DNA from: Paenibacillus sp. IHBB 10380
GTDB taxonomy: Bacteria > Bacillota > Bacilli > Paenibacillales > Paenibacillaceae
NCBI RefSeq assembly: GCF_000949425.1
Contig: NZ_CP010976.1
Location: forward strand, 2,232,001 to 2,296,000
Reading direction: 5' to 3'
DNA: 64,000 bases
Of this stretch, positions 7,776 through 17,173 are shown piece by piece. The translations under genes were made by a program, and so were the position numbers. The notes under the pieces were generated by a model. That model was given only the letters and a program-made list of their open reading frames with translations. It made no database searches and had not been told where the DNA came from. Every line of letters begins with the position of its first letter. The first letter of the stretch is position 1.

Positions 7776-8864
7776 TTACTGGAGAACAACAGTGTCGCCA
7801 ACCTTAAGTCCTGAGAGTATCTCTGTCTTGTCTGTTGTTTCCAAACCGATCTTAATATCTCTTCGTTCATATTGCCCGTTGCCTTTGTCCAGCATAACGT
7901 AGGAAAGGTCTCCTTCGTGTACGATAGCAATGCTGGAAACAACCGTAGCATTCTCTTTGCGTATTACCTCAATTTCACCGTTCAGACTGAGTCCGCCTAT
8001 TAAGTGCTCGTCGGGCGGCAGTGAGATCACCACTTCAAATTGAGGCGCTTGACTGGTAGTGTTGGTCTGACCTGCAGCTGTCGTGGCGAATTTAGATACC
8101 TTGGTTACCTTTCCGCTAAGCTTCAAATCTTTTAATGCGGTCATTTTAACCTGAACCTTCATGCCGGGCTTGATGCGGAAAATGTCCTGTTCACCCACCA
8201 GTGCAATGAATTCTAGCTCGTTCGTATACACAATTTTGCCAATGTACTGGTTGTCCGTCACAGATTGCGGCCGCTCACTCGTGCTGTCAAACAGAAAGAT
8301 ACCGTTTGCTGGCGCATAATAGACTGCCGTTTTTAGCTTGTCCTTCTTAACTGCAAGCTCCCGCTCCTGAATATCCGTATTCACCTTGTTAAGCTCATTA
8401 TTCAGGCGACCTGTCTCCTGCCCTGCAAGCACCTTTAACCGTTCCGCCTCCGTTGCCCCAAGAACGGCGGTCTCATCTTCCTGCTGACTAACGAATTCAC
8501 TGAGCTCCGCTTCCAGCTTCGTCTTACGGATCGTCGCCTCTTGCGTTATGATTTCGTTCTTCAAAGCGGATTGATCCAGGGTGTATAGTACATCCCCCTT
8601 CTTCACCTGAGCTCCGTTATCCACTTTCCATTCCGTCACCTTGGAAGCGAACGGAGCATATACGAGCTTCTCCTGCTTATACTTTGACTTCCCTTTAACT
8701 TGAACTGAATTGATGATCTTTTCTTTGGTCACCTCAAAGGTAAACGCCTGTGGCTGTTCTACAGGCTCCAGCTCTTCTTTTGGCTTGTACATTTGGGTAA
8801 ATAGCACATAGCCTGCAACTAATATTATCAATGCTATTACAATCCATTTTATGGTCTTCTTCAT
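7776..8864 (-). CDS. HlyD/MacA-like efflux adaptor (membrane fusion protein)
   Basis: Membrane-anchored adaptor of an ABC export system, similar in role to B. subtilis YknX and Gram-negative MacA. One N-terminal TM helix (about residues 4-24) is followed by a split lipoyl domain (KVDNGAQVKKGDVLYTLD), a coiled-coil hairpin rich in Glu/Lys/Gln (about 95-170), then beta-barrel segments. The C terminus GLKVGDTVVLQ is characteristic of these proteins. AAAGGAAG lies 8 bases before ATG 8864; a GTG at 8867 is an alternative start. It is the last gene of the operon after the ATPase and permease. Confidence 0.88.
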   Translation of the reverse strand: MKKTIKWIVIALIILVAGYVLFTQMYKPKEELEPVEQPQAFTFEVTKEKIINSVQVKGKSKYKQEKLVYAPFASKVTEWKVDNGAQVKKGDVLYTLDQSALKNEIITQEATIRKTKLEAELSEFVSQQEDETAVLGATEAERLKVLAGQETGRLNNELNKVNTDIQERELAVKKDKLKTAVYYAPANGIFLFDSTSERPQSVTDNQYIGKIVYTNELEFIALVGEQDIFRIKPGMKVQVKMTALKDLKLSGKVTKVSKFATTAAGQTNTTSQAPQFEVVISLPPDEHLIGGLSLNGEIEVIRKENATVVSSIAIVHEGDLSYVMLDKGNGQYERRDIKIGLETTDKTEILSGLKVGDTVVLQ

Positions 8865-8893
8865 CACTTCGGCTTCCTTTCAACTTAAAATCG

Positions 8894-10273
8894 TTAATCC
8901 CGTTTAATTGCCGAGAGCGCATTCGTTCTAGATGCGCTAATTGCGGGATAAATCCCCGATAATACGCCTGTCATAATTGCAAAGGCAATCCCCACTGGAA
9001 TCGTCATTAAAGGAATATCAATAATGAGAGGCTCCCCCATTCCCGGATCTGTACCAATGAGCTTATTGATGCCTAATACAATGAGATAAGAAAACAATAC
9101 ACCAAGTATCCCGCCCAGCATGCCAAGCAAAGCAGCCTCTGTAATAAACATATTACGGATTTGCCGCATATTAGCCCCTAGCACCTTCATAATGCCGATC
9201 TGGCGGCGGCGCTGATGAGTAGACATGGTCATGGCGACGATAATGGAGATCGAAGCTATAATTAGAATGAATACCCCTACACCCAGTGCTGCCTTTTTGA
9301 CCATATTGAATTGCTTCGCTATCTCCTCTTTTTGATATAAATTTGTACTCGTTGATAGCATCAACTTCTTAATCATCTGCTCCACCTGTACGATGTTGTC
9401 TATGCTATCCACCTTCACAATAACAGAGTTATAGACTCCTTCTTGCCCGACAGTTCCATTATTCAGATGTAACTCCTCCACCAGGCGCTCAGCACTTTCC
9501 AGTGACATGTATACCTTTTTGTCATAGAGTGCCATATCAGGATTTCCCGTTTTATCCAGTATGCCTACTACACGAAATGGTGAGCTGATATTGGTCTGGG
9601 TCAATTGGGAGGTAATGTCATTCGACTGGGACTGCAGCTGAATCTGTTGCTGATACATCTCCGAAGGCAGATTGCTCAATCTGTCGTAATTTTCCATAAT
9701 TTCAGCATTATACGGATCACTTTCTAATTGCTCAAAGAAATTTTTCCGAGTCTCGGCATCAACTAATCCCACTGTCGCTCCATAGTTAAGGACTACCATT
9801 CCGCTTAGATCAGAAGGGCCACCTTGCTTAAAGGTATTATCATATTTCATCAGCAGACGTAGATCCGTTCCGATAATCTGTACATCGGATACTTTATTAT
9901 CCATAGTATACATCTGGATATAACCAAGCTCTTGAAAAGGTGCAGCTGCGGTGACATGCTTGATCCCATTTATCAACTCTACCTTCTGGCGGGTCAGCTT
10001 TCCGGGATCGAGCTTATCACTGGTCTGTGAAGCTCCCGCTTTACCGCCGCCCCCTTGTGAAGGGATACCGACATTCGGCGTAACTGAAATTTCGTCCATC
10101 TTGAAATTCCGGTTCACTTCTCTCTCCGTATAGCTCTGCGCGGACTCACCAATACTTAGCGCAACGATAATTGCGGCGCAGCCAATGGATATCCCAGCCA
10201 TACAGAGACCCGTGACAACCTTACGCCGCTTGACCTGATCCCAGGCCAAACGTGAGATATCACTAATTCTCAA
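8894..10273 (-). CDS. MacB-like ABC transporter permease (FtsX fold)
   Basis: Permease of 459 residues with one N-terminal TM (about 20-40), a large extracytoplasmic MacB_PCD-like domain (about 45-320) and three C-terminal TM segments forming the FtsX domain (GVFILIIASISIIVAMTM, LLGMLGGILGVLFSYLIV and PVGIAFAIMTGVLSGIYPA). The architecture matches YknZ/MacB-type mechanotransmission transporters, which move substrates from outside the membrane rather than through it. The start is TTG 10273, overlapping the ATPase stop in TTGA, with AAGGGGGTG upstream; this indicates translational coupling. Confidence 0.88.
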   Translation of the reverse strand: MRISDISRLAWDQVKRRKVVTGLCMAGISIGCAAIIVALSIGESAQSYTEREVNRNFKMDEISVTPNVGIPSQGGGGKAGASQTSDKLDPGKLTRQKVELINGIKHVTAAAPFQELGYIQMYTMDNKVSDVQIIGTDLRLLMKYDNTFKQGGPSDLSGMVVLNYGATVGLVDAETRKNFFEQLESDPYNAEIMENYDRLSNLPSEMYQQQIQLQSQSNDITSQLTQTNISSPFRVVGILDKTGNPDMALYDKKVYMSLESAERLVEELHLNNGTVGQEGVYNSVIVKVDSIDNIVQVEQMIKKLMLSTSTNLYQKEEIAKQFNMVKKAALGVGVFILIIASISIIVAMTMSTHQRRRQIGIMKVLGANMRQIRNMFITEAALLGMLGGILGVLFSYLIVLGINKLIGTDPGMGEPLIIDIPLMTIPVGIAFAIMTGVLSGIYPAISASRTNALSAIKRD

Positions 10274-10983
10274 TGCTTGTCACCCCCTTCGGGTTCCGAT
10301 TCTGTGGATACACCCTTTTCTGTTATCAAATAACCGTTCCGAAGCGAAACAATACGCTGCATTTGTTCTGCTACTTCAATTTCATGTGTCACAATAATAA
10401 AAGTGGTGTTCATGGTCTTGTTCAATTGAAGTAAGATGCCAATGATTTCTTGTTCTGTTGTCGAATCCAAATTACCTGTCGGTTCATCTGCAAAGATGAC
10501 GGACGGTTCTGTGATCAGGGAACGTGCAATACTAACACGCTGCTGCTGTCCACCCGACAGCTGGGAAGGGAATAAATCACCCTTGTCCGGAAGGCCGACG
10601 CTCTCTAGCAAAGATATAGCTTTTTGCTTGCGGATTGACGGAGACACGGATTGGAACACCAGCGGAAGCTCCACATTTTCACGGACAGTCAGACTGGTGA
10701 TCAGCTCATAGGCTTGAAAGATAAACCCAATACTTTTTCTCCGAAATTCAGAAATCTTGTTCTCACTCATCTTAACGATATCTTGATCAGCAATGTAAAT
10801 ATGCCCTTCTGTTGGCTTCATTAAGCCTGCCATCAGATTCAGCAGTGTTGACTTGCCGGAGCCGGAACTGCCCAGCAGAGCGACCATCTCCCCCTGCTTC
10901 ACTGCAAAGTTAATATCGTGAAGCACCGGTGTTGATTCACTACCGTTCTTAAAAGAATGTGTTACATGTTCGACTCGCAACAT
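10270..10983 (-). CDS. ABC transporter ATP-binding protein (MacB/LolD/YknY type)
   Basis: Cytoplasmic nucleotide-binding subunit of 237 residues. Walker A is GSSGSGKST, the Q-loop FIFQAYELI, the signature LSGGQQQR, Walker [14 protein letters not shown] and the H-loop [13 protein letters not shown] and the small size place it in the LolD/MacB subfamily, which pairs with FtsX-type permeases. An AAAGGAG RBS lies 8 bases upstream. It overlaps the permease gene by four bases and follows the secreted-protein gene by 39 bp, so the four genes from 13566 to 7776 look like one operon. Confidence 0.93.
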   Translation of the reverse strand: MLRVEHVTHSFKNGSESTPVLHDINFAVKQGEMVALLGSSGSGKSTLLNLMAGLMKPTEGHIYIADQDIVKMSENKISEFRRKSIGFIFQAYELITSLTVRENVELPLVFQSVSPSIRKQKAISLLESVGLPDKGDLFPSQLSGGQQQRVSIARSLITEPSVIFADEPTGNLDSTTEQEIIGILLQLNKTMNTTFIIVTHEIEVAEQMQRIVSLRNGYLITEKGVSTESEPEGGDKH

Positions 10984-11022
10984 AGGAGCTACTCCTTTTT
11001 GTACTGTGATATAAATGAAGTC

Positions 11023-13566
11023 CTATTCCTCGATTACCTTTAGCTTCTCATAGGTTAACGAGTATGTCTGGCTAGCCAATTCTATCCGCTCACCTTGTAA
11101 TTCATCATATAACGTTAATTTATAGGGGCCACCGTACAGATCTTTGTACATATTACTGTTGAAGGTCATGGTAAACGAATTATTACTTCCTTCCGTCAGA
11201 TCCGTTCCTAGGACTACAGCTTTTTCCTGGGACTTGCCATAAGGGTCTGTCATTTTGAGCATCAGCTTGTGGTTGAACGTTCCCGTGTCGTAGCTGCTGT
11301 CCTTGAGCAGGTCGTAATTTAACACAATGCTAATAGTGTCACTACCTTCCATATGCTTACCATCAGATCCTTTGATAGATAAGGTATACGGGTACAGCGC
11401 AACATTCGTCAAATTCGCCACTGACTTTTGAGGACTAAGTGCCAGAGAAGCTATGTTGATAAAGCCGGTGGTCTCTTGTCCCGGTTCGCTCAGCTTGTTC
11501 CCTGTGATCCCCGGACCTACATAAAGAGCAATATCCGAGGTGCTCACCGACTTGGGCAGCTTCGTCCAGAAGGTGATTAATTGTTTGCCGCTAGGGGCAG
11601 CAGAGGCATCTGATTGGTTGGACGCCGCTTCGTACAACTCGCCATCTGCAGTCTTGTAGTATGCTTGAAGACGTGCCATCTTGCTTTGTCTTTTCTCCTC
11701 ACTGCTCATGATCATCTCCGTATACACGATGTTTGAGTTAACCCCTTCATACACCGTTGTCTTGTTCTCTTGGACTTTAGCGTTTTTGCCTTTACCGGTA
11801 ACCGTATAGCTTCCTCCACGATCAATTTTTTCCACAGCATTCATCGTGCTCTTCGTGCTGAGTGTAAGAAACGGAACATTCTCCTCGTTAGATATAGAAT
11901 ATAGAATGACTTTCAGACTATTAAATTTCATGGTGTAATCAACTTTAGCGAGCACATAAATTTCGGCTGTCTCGCCCGGTGCCAATGCCGTTGATTGTTT
12001 GTCCATAAATAGCTCCGTCGAAGACGTCAAATCTTTGTTATCCACCTTCAATGCTCCCTTTAAGTCAGGCAGAGAAAGCGTCACCGACTGGGTGTTAACA
12101 ATTCTTAATTTGGCTACAACGATATCATCGTCCTTCCAGGGAAAGCGTTGTAGCGATTGAAGACTATAGGTGAAGGAGCCATGAGGATTCGTAGTTTTGT
12201 ACTCCAACCCGCTGTGCGTATCCGGACGAGGGGTGTACGGAATCGTATAATAAGCGACGGGAAACGTCAGCTTAGCTGTTGCCCCCGGGGTTGCTGTTGT
12301 ATCTGCGGTGACTGCCTCAATCATTTGCAACTGCAGTGTATTCTGCTCCACCTCAAGAGGGAGCTGTGCTGTAAGCTGGATTATCTTTTCTTCCAAAGGC
12401 TTTAAGGTCATTCCACTTAGAGCCTTCGCATTGATTGGGAAGGTCTTTCCTTTTGAGGATTTGACAGCAAGCTCATAAGAAGGCAAGGTTACGGCCTTGT
12501 TACCTGAATTTTTCAAACGAAACTGAATAGACCATATCCCCATATCATTTTCTGCATATACCGTTGCGTTGTTCAGCTGAGTTTCGATTGTATTGTTGTT
12601 GATTAATATTTTCTTGACAACACCCTTGCCTACGGTTAGGTCAGGAACCTTTGCCGCCGGAAGTTTATAAGAAGACTTTGGAAGTTCTAGCTTCAGGGTC
12701 TCATCTTTTTGGACAAATTGCAGCTTCATGTTATCCGTTTTTAGATAGGCGGGGATCTCTGTCAGATAGTAGATCACCTTTTTCTCCTGAGGCTGAATTT
12801 TATAGGCTACTTGAGAGCTATCCAGCGCTAGTTCAAACGAAGTACCTCCTGCCGAGACCAGATATGCCGTATAGCCCGGGTCGCCGAGTACTTTTTTTCC
12901 TCTGTTGGTCAGGCTTATTCCAACCTTGGCATATACTTTTCCGTTATGTTTATTGATTTGCAACGACTCGGTATTCGCTGTAACGGGAATGTCGTTTATC
13001 GTGGTAGTCAAACTCTTGCCGCTTGCAGCAGTTGGGGAATAATTAGCCGGTAGACTAAATGTACCTACTTGCTTCAAATATCCCTTGGTCTTGGCGTCCC
13101 AAACGTACATTGGGATTTTCACACCTTTCAGTGAATCCGTCTTCCCAACATTGACATAGTACGTCACGCGCAGGCTTTCTTTGGAAACCACTTTCTTCTT
13201 GAGCGCATCTCCGGTGACTGGGTTGCCTGGAATGACGGATCCGGCCGGAGTCACAACTCTGGAAAAATAATGGATCATGTTCATATCGCTGTTGCTTCCG
13301 TTAGAATAGTTCAGTGTGTAGGTTAGGATATTCCCCTCCGCCTGAGGCCAGATATTGACGTCCTCGAGTGTAGCTTTGATATTGCTACCTATCTGAATGT
13401 AGCTCAAGCTGTTAGTTGTTTTGTTAGCTGTCACAGCAGATATCGTGGTACTGATATCGTTGGAAGCTCCTGAGGCGGCAGAGACCGTGTATCCGGGCAA
13501 CTGACAAATGACAAGTGTGCTTAATAGCAAAGCATTGTATGTATTTCTATTTCTATGTTTAATCAT
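11023..13566 (-). CDS. large secreted repeat protein, first gene of the ABC operon
   Basis: 847-residue exported protein that I cannot assign to a named family. The start is ATG 13566, with TTGGAGGGG seven bases upstream. A signal peptide is evident (basic MIKHRNRN, hydrophobic stretch, probable cleavage after TVSA). Four related beta-rich units follow, each with a segment on extending or placing properties, a KxIYYLT-like strand, and an ending such as LELPKSSYKLP (roughly residues 95-180, 225-320, 345-430 and 470-560). There is no LPXTG motif, SLH domain or C-terminal TM, so it is either secreted or held by the transporter. Its place at the head of a MacAB-like operon suggests it is a partner or substrate of that system. 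Confidence 0.75.
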   Translation of the reverse strand: MIKHRNRNTYNALLLSTLVICQLPGYTVSAASGASNDISTTISAVTANKTTNSLSYIQIGSNIKATLEDVNIWPQAEGNILTYTLNYSNGSNSDMNMIHYFSRVVTPAGSVIPGNPVTGDALKKKVVSKESLRVTYYVNVGKTDSLKGVKIPMYVWDAKTKGYLKQVGTFSLPANYSPTAASGKSLTTTINDIPVTANTESLQINKHNGKVYAKVGISLTNRGKKVLGDPGYTAYLVSAGGTSFELALDSSQVAYKIQPQEKKVIYYLTEIPAYLKTDNMKLQFVQKDETLKLELPKSSYKLPAAKVPDLTVGKGVVKKILINNNTIETQLNNATVYAENDMGIWSIQFRLKNSGNKAVTLPSYELAVKSSKGKTFPINAKALSGMTLKPLEEKIIQLTAQLPLEVEQNTLQLQMIEAVTADTTATPGATAKLTFPVAYYTIPYTPRPDTHSGLEYKTTNPHGSFTYSLQSLQRFPWKDDDIVVAKLRIVNTQSVTLSLPDLKGALKVDNKDLTSSTELFMDKQSTALAPGETAEIYVLAKVDYTMKFNSLKVILYSISNEENVPFLTLSTKSTMNAVEKIDRGGSYTVTGKGKNAKVQENKTTVYEGVNSNIVYTEMIMSSEEKRQSKMARLQAYYKTADGELYEAASNQSDASAAPSGKQLITFWTKLPKSVSTSDIALYVGPGITGNKLSEPGQETTGFINIASLALSPQKSVANLTNVALYPYTLSIKGSDGKHMEGSDTISIVLNYDLLKDSSYDTGTFNHKLMLKMTDPYGKSQEKAVVLGTDLTEGSNNSFTMTFNSNMYKDLYGGPYKLTLYDELQGERIELASQTYSLTYEKLKVIEE

Positions 13567-13598
13567 TTGTTCCCCTCCAAGTATAATTTCTAGAATAA

Positions 13599-13784
13599 CT
13601 ATAATGGTAGACGCCAAGGTAATGGTATCAAAAATGTAATTCTCTCGTTTGTCCCTAAGAAACCGTGAATATCTCCCTTATTAATCTCTAAATTAACTTT
13701 CTTCCTACCTCTTGATCCGTAACGTTTGGACAAATCATGGGTTATAATGAATTCATTCAATCTGATTACCTCGATACTTATCAT
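13599..13784 (-). pseudogene. remnant of an ABC transporter ATPase gene
   Basis: The translation carries HDLSKRYGS, KVNLEINKGDIHGFLG and then TNERITFLIPLP where GPNGAGKTT (Walker A) would be expected. This is the first 50 or so residues of a bacitracin/lantibiotic-type (ABC-2) ATPase, decayed and cut off. It lies between the operon above and a histidine kinase gene. Such ATPase genes often sit beside two-component systems, so an ABC export gene set was probably lost here. Confidence 0.6.
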
Positions 13785-13830
13785 AACTACCGAGGCTTAA
13801 GAAGAAAGATGGCTTTTGTTTAAGTTTCGT

Positions 13831-15195
13831 TTAAATTTCTAGATTTTTCGGATATACCTGCACCCGTGTCCCCTCTTCAGAACTGATAATATCCCATTCC
13901 AGCCCCATCTCTTTGATCATAATGGAGACGATGGATAGACCAATTCCAGCTCCCTTCTCACTGGATTTAGCTTTCATACCAGGTCCTTTGTCTTCAATGA
14001 TAAGCATAACTCTTCCCTCATGTTCCTCCATAGATACAGCAATGTATTGACCTTTTCGTGCGTGTCTCACGACATTCTGAAACAAGTTGTCCAAAATCCG
14101 GTTGAACCACTCAGAGTCAATACACCAGTAAACGTCTTTGTCGGCTAAACATACCTTCACTTCAAATCCATCCTTTTCAAACAGGGGGTACCAGGACGCA
14201 AGGGATGCGCGAACTATTCTTACGATATCTGTTTTTCTCATCCCAAGTGGATATTTCCCTGCGGATAAAAGTGTATAGGACAGTAAATTCTCAATAAGCT
14301 GACCTAAATAATCAACCTTCGCTTCAATGATTTGAATGGATTCTTTGGCCTTCGTACTTAAAATCTCCTTGTGTAGAGAATAGGCATGACCCCGAATAGT
14401 TGTTAACGGTGTACGCAAATCATGCGACAAATTTGTAATGAGCTGCTTACGTAGTTGCTCCCCCTCCTGCTCTCTCTGTCTACTCATATTCAATTCATCG
14501 ATCATATGATTGAATGCACGTTCCAATTGTCCTATCTCATCCTTCTTGTGTACAATAATCGTACGTGGAATCCCTGTCTCATCGACTTCTGTCATGGCTT
14601 CTCGAAGATTCACAAGCCGTTTGCGTATTTTGTAGAACAGCAGTCCCGTCGCAAATATGAAAAAAAGAAATATAATAAAAATGAATACTAAAACAACCCA
14701 ATTATTGTTGGGTTCACCATCACTCTTCATCAGTGAACGTGGAATTTGAATAACCATGAAGCCTTCGTCCTGTGACTCTCCGATGAGAGATACAACGGTA
14801 AAGGGATCTGAACTTACACTTTTCTTCATAAATTGAATGCTATAGCCTGAAGTCCATTGATTCGGAATTAACTCATTCTTAGGAATCATCTGCTCCGTTG
14901 TACCTGCTGCATTAACCCAGAATATCCCTGATTTTGGATACCGCTGATGTAATGTTTGCAACTGCTCGTTTATCGTCTCTCGGGATGCGCCCTTTAGTTT
15001 TTCCGCTTCACCTTTCCATATTTTCTCTATCTCATCGCCATTTGCATAAATATACTGATCCACTTTATTCTTAGATATAATTTCTGTTGGTAAATAAAAG
15101 AGCAGCGCAGTAACCGGAAGTATTAAGGGTAAAAATAGAAATGCAACCATGATAATAGTAAGGAACCTAGCTAGCAGAGAATGGCGAAATTTCAT
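13831..15195 (-). CDS. sensor histidine kinase (two-component system 1)
   Basis: Membrane kinase of 454 residues. TM1 is about 11-35, an extracellular sensor region about 36-165, TM2 about 166-188, then HAMP, the HisKA phospho-acceptor His258 in NLSHDLRTPL, and a HATPase_c domain with the N-box NRILDNLFQNVVRHA and G-boxes EDKGPGM and KGAGIGLSI. Its ATG overlaps the stop of the upstream response-regulator gene (ATGA), which shows coupling. The ATPase remnant just downstream suggests that the system once sensed or controlled an export ABC transporter for envelope-active compounds. Confidence 0.92.
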   Translation of the reverse strand: MKFRHSLLARFLTIIMVAFLFLPLILPVTALLFYLPTEIISKNKVDQYIYANGDEIEKIWKGEAEKLKGASRETINEQLQTLHQRYPKSGIFWVNAAGTTEQMIPKNELIPNQWTSGYSIQFMKKSVSSDPFTVVSLIGESQDEGFMVIQIPRSLMKSDGEPNNNWVVLVFIFIIFLFFIFATGLLFYKIRKRLVNLREAMTEVDETGIPRTIIVHKKDEIGQLERAFNHMIDELNMSRQREQEGEQLRKQLITNLSHDLRTPLTTIRGHAYSLHKEILSTKAKESIQIIEAKVDYLGQLIENLLSYTLLSAGKYPLGMRKTDIVRIVRASLASWYPLFEKDGFEVKVCLADKDVYWCIDSEWFNRILDNLFQNVVRHARKGQYIAVSMEEHEGRVMLIIEDKGPGMKAKSSEKGAGIGLSIVSIMIKEMGLEWDIISSEEGTRVQVYPKNLEI

Positions 15196-15866
15196 TGTTT
15201 CACCCTATATCCAATTCCACGAATGGTCTCAATAATCTCAGGATTACTAGGATCACTCTCTATTTTTTCACGAAGATGACGTATATGTACCATTAATGTT
15301 TTGTCACCTTCCGAATATATTTCTCCCCACACCGCCTCGAAAATTTGTTCCTTCGTTAGTATTTGATTCGGATGACGTAATAAGTAATTGAAAATTTGAA
15401 ATTGTTTGCCTGTTAAAATAATTTCCTGCTCTGTCCGTGTATCGATGATTCTTTTCTCATTAAGATAAATACGAACATGCATAAGTTCAATCATTGCAAC
15501 AGAGACTTTCTCAAAACGTCGTAGTAACACCTCAACCCTAGCGGCTAATTCCTCAGGATGGAAAGGCTTCGTAAGATAGTCATCAGCAAATTGAAGCCCT
15601 TGCAGCTTATCCTCTATCGAAGCTCTTGCTGATAGCATTAAAATCGGTGTTTGGGGAAAGTCTTTTTTCAATCGCTGCCCCACGGAAAAGCCATCAAGTC
15701 CTGGTAGCATAATATCTAGTATGACTAAGTCGCTTGTGTCCATTTGCTCCATCGCACCTTCACCAGAAGTCAGCCAACAGACGTCATATCCACGACCAGC
15801 TAGATCATCGTTCACCCAACCTCCAATTTCAAGATCATCCTCAATATATAATAGGTTCTTATTCAT
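15192..15866 (-). CDS. OmpR-family response regulator (two-component system 1)
   Basis: 224 residues. The receiver domain has the acidic pair EDD (9-11), the phosphorylated Asp51 in LVILDIMLPGLDG and the conserved Lys in LTKPF. A winged-helix DNA-binding domain follows, with the C-terminal RHLREKIE and IRGIGYRV signatures. AAAGGAT lies 10 bases upstream of the ATG. It is transcribed with the kinase at 13831-15195, which is its obvious partner. Confidence 0.93.
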   Translation of the reverse strand: MNKNLLYIEDDLEIGGWVNDDLAGRGYDVCWLTSGEGAMEQMDTSDLVILDIMLPGLDGFSVGQRLKKDFPQTPILMLSARASIEDKLQGLQFADDYLTKPFHPEELAARVEVLLRRFEKVSVAMIELMHVRIYLNEKRIIDTRTEQEIILTGKQFQIFNYLLRHPNQILTKEQIFEAVWGEIYSEGDKTLMVHIRHLREKIESDPSNPEIIETIRGIGYRVKQ

Positions 15867-15971
15867 CGAATCTTGTATCCTTTCACTCTATATAAGTTAA
15901 TAGTATGTGGTATTTCAATGACATTTCGTTTATATTACCAGATTGTATAGGAACATGTCCTATGCTTGCCA

Positions 15972-16010
15972 TCACATAACAAAAGAACCCTTATTGAATA
16001 AGAATTCTTT
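15972..16010 (-). terminator. terminator of two-component system 2
   Basis: A 12-bp stem (15982-16010) with two G-U pairs on the minus strand, followed by TTTTGTT. It lies just after the stop of the second kinase gene. Confidence 0.6.
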
Positions 16011-16018
16011 GATAAGTA

Positions 16019-17173
16019 CTATATTGTTTCAACTCTTATTACTTGCTGATCGCCTTTAACATCTTTAACTTTCATCGATATTTCATCGGTACGTGGTAAA
16101 CGCACTTCAAAGAGCGTACGAATCAGACTACTTTGGACAGAAACAGTTCCATTATGCTGCACCACGATATTCTTCGTAATGAACAAGCCGAGACCTGTAC
16201 TCCCCACTCGATGAGTTCGTGCTTGGTCACCGGTATAGAACATATCAAAAAGATGCGGCAACTCTTCTGGGGGAATACGATCTCCATAATTGACCACTTG
16301 AACCACCACATCGTCTGCATCAAGATAGCCGTTAATATCTACAAACTGACCATCATTTCCATAACGAATGGCATTGGTCAATAGATTCTCAAATACACGT
16401 GCCAACAGGTCTCCGTCACCATAAATCATTAAATGCGGAGTCACATTCAATCTAGCTACTAAATGGCTTTTCTCAAAGCTAGGATATAATTCTTCGTTTA
16501 ATTGTATAAGCAGTTCAGTCAGATCGATTTGTCTTTTTTCAATGGTAAGCATGCCGTAGTTCATTCTAGTTATTTCGAATAGTTCGTCAATAAGTTTCTC
16601 TAAACGTTGAGACTTGGCAAAGGCAATACTTGTATAATGTCTGACTTGTTCTGAAGTTAGATGATCGTCCTTAAGAATGTAATCTAAATAACCTAAAACA
16701 GAAGTCAGCGGCGTACGCAGATCATGAGCCAAATTCAAGACTAATTGATCCTTACTGTTTTCTGCAAAATCTCCTCTTTCTACAGCCTCTTGCAATTTTT
16801 CACTAGCCAGATTTATGTCCTTGGCAACATCCCCGAATTCATCATTGGATGAAATATGAACTCTACTTTTAAAGTCGCCATTGGCGAGATGATGAATTCC
16901 ATTGGAAATCTCACTGAAATAAGTGGCATAACGCTTCGTCAAAAGAAAGAAAAACAAAATCGCAAGCGGGATAAAAATAATCAAAAATGAGTTAACATCC
17001 CCTATCTTCCTTATGAAATAACGAATAGGAGTCAATGGATTCTCAAACTTAAGAGTACTATAATACAACTGGAGAACTTTATAGATCATAAAGGTAATGG
17101 TAGCGGATATAACCATGCTTAGACCCAATAACATAATCATTTTAGAACGAAAACTTCGTAGCATTTTAGCCAT
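16019..17173 (-). CDS. sensor histidine kinase with short external loop (two-component system 2)
   Basis: 384 residues. TM1 (about 12-33) and TM2 (about 61-80) are separated by a loop of only about 27 residues, as in intramembrane-sensing or VanS-like kinases. HAMP follows (HLANGDFKSRVH), then His150 in NLAHDLRTPLTSVLGY and a HATPase_c domain with FENLLTNAIRYG and STGLGLFITKNI. It overlaps the response-regulator gene by eight bases. Its layout resembles Bacillota VanS-type kinases, but no vancomycin-resistance operon adjoins it; the VanX-like gene is 13 kb away. The signal is unknown. Confidence 0.92.
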   Translation of the reverse strand: MAKMLRSFRSKMIMLLGLSMVISATITFMIYKVLQLYYSTLKFENPLTPIRYFIRKIGDVNSFLIIFIPLAILFFFLLTKRYATYFSEISNGIHHLANGDFKSRVHISSNDEFGDVAKDINLASEKLQEAVERGDFAENSKDQLVLNLAHDLRTPLTSVLGYLDYILKDDHLTSEQVRHYTSIAFAKSQRLEKLIDELFEITRMNYGMLTIEKRQIDLTELLIQLNEELYPSFEKSHLVARLNVTPHLMIYGDGDLLARVFENLLTNAIRYGNDGQFVDINGYLDADDVVVQVVNYGDRIPPEELPHLFDMFYTGDQARTHRVGSTGLGLFITKNIVVQHNGTVSVQSSLIRTLFEVRLPRTDEISMKVKDVKGDQQVIRVETI

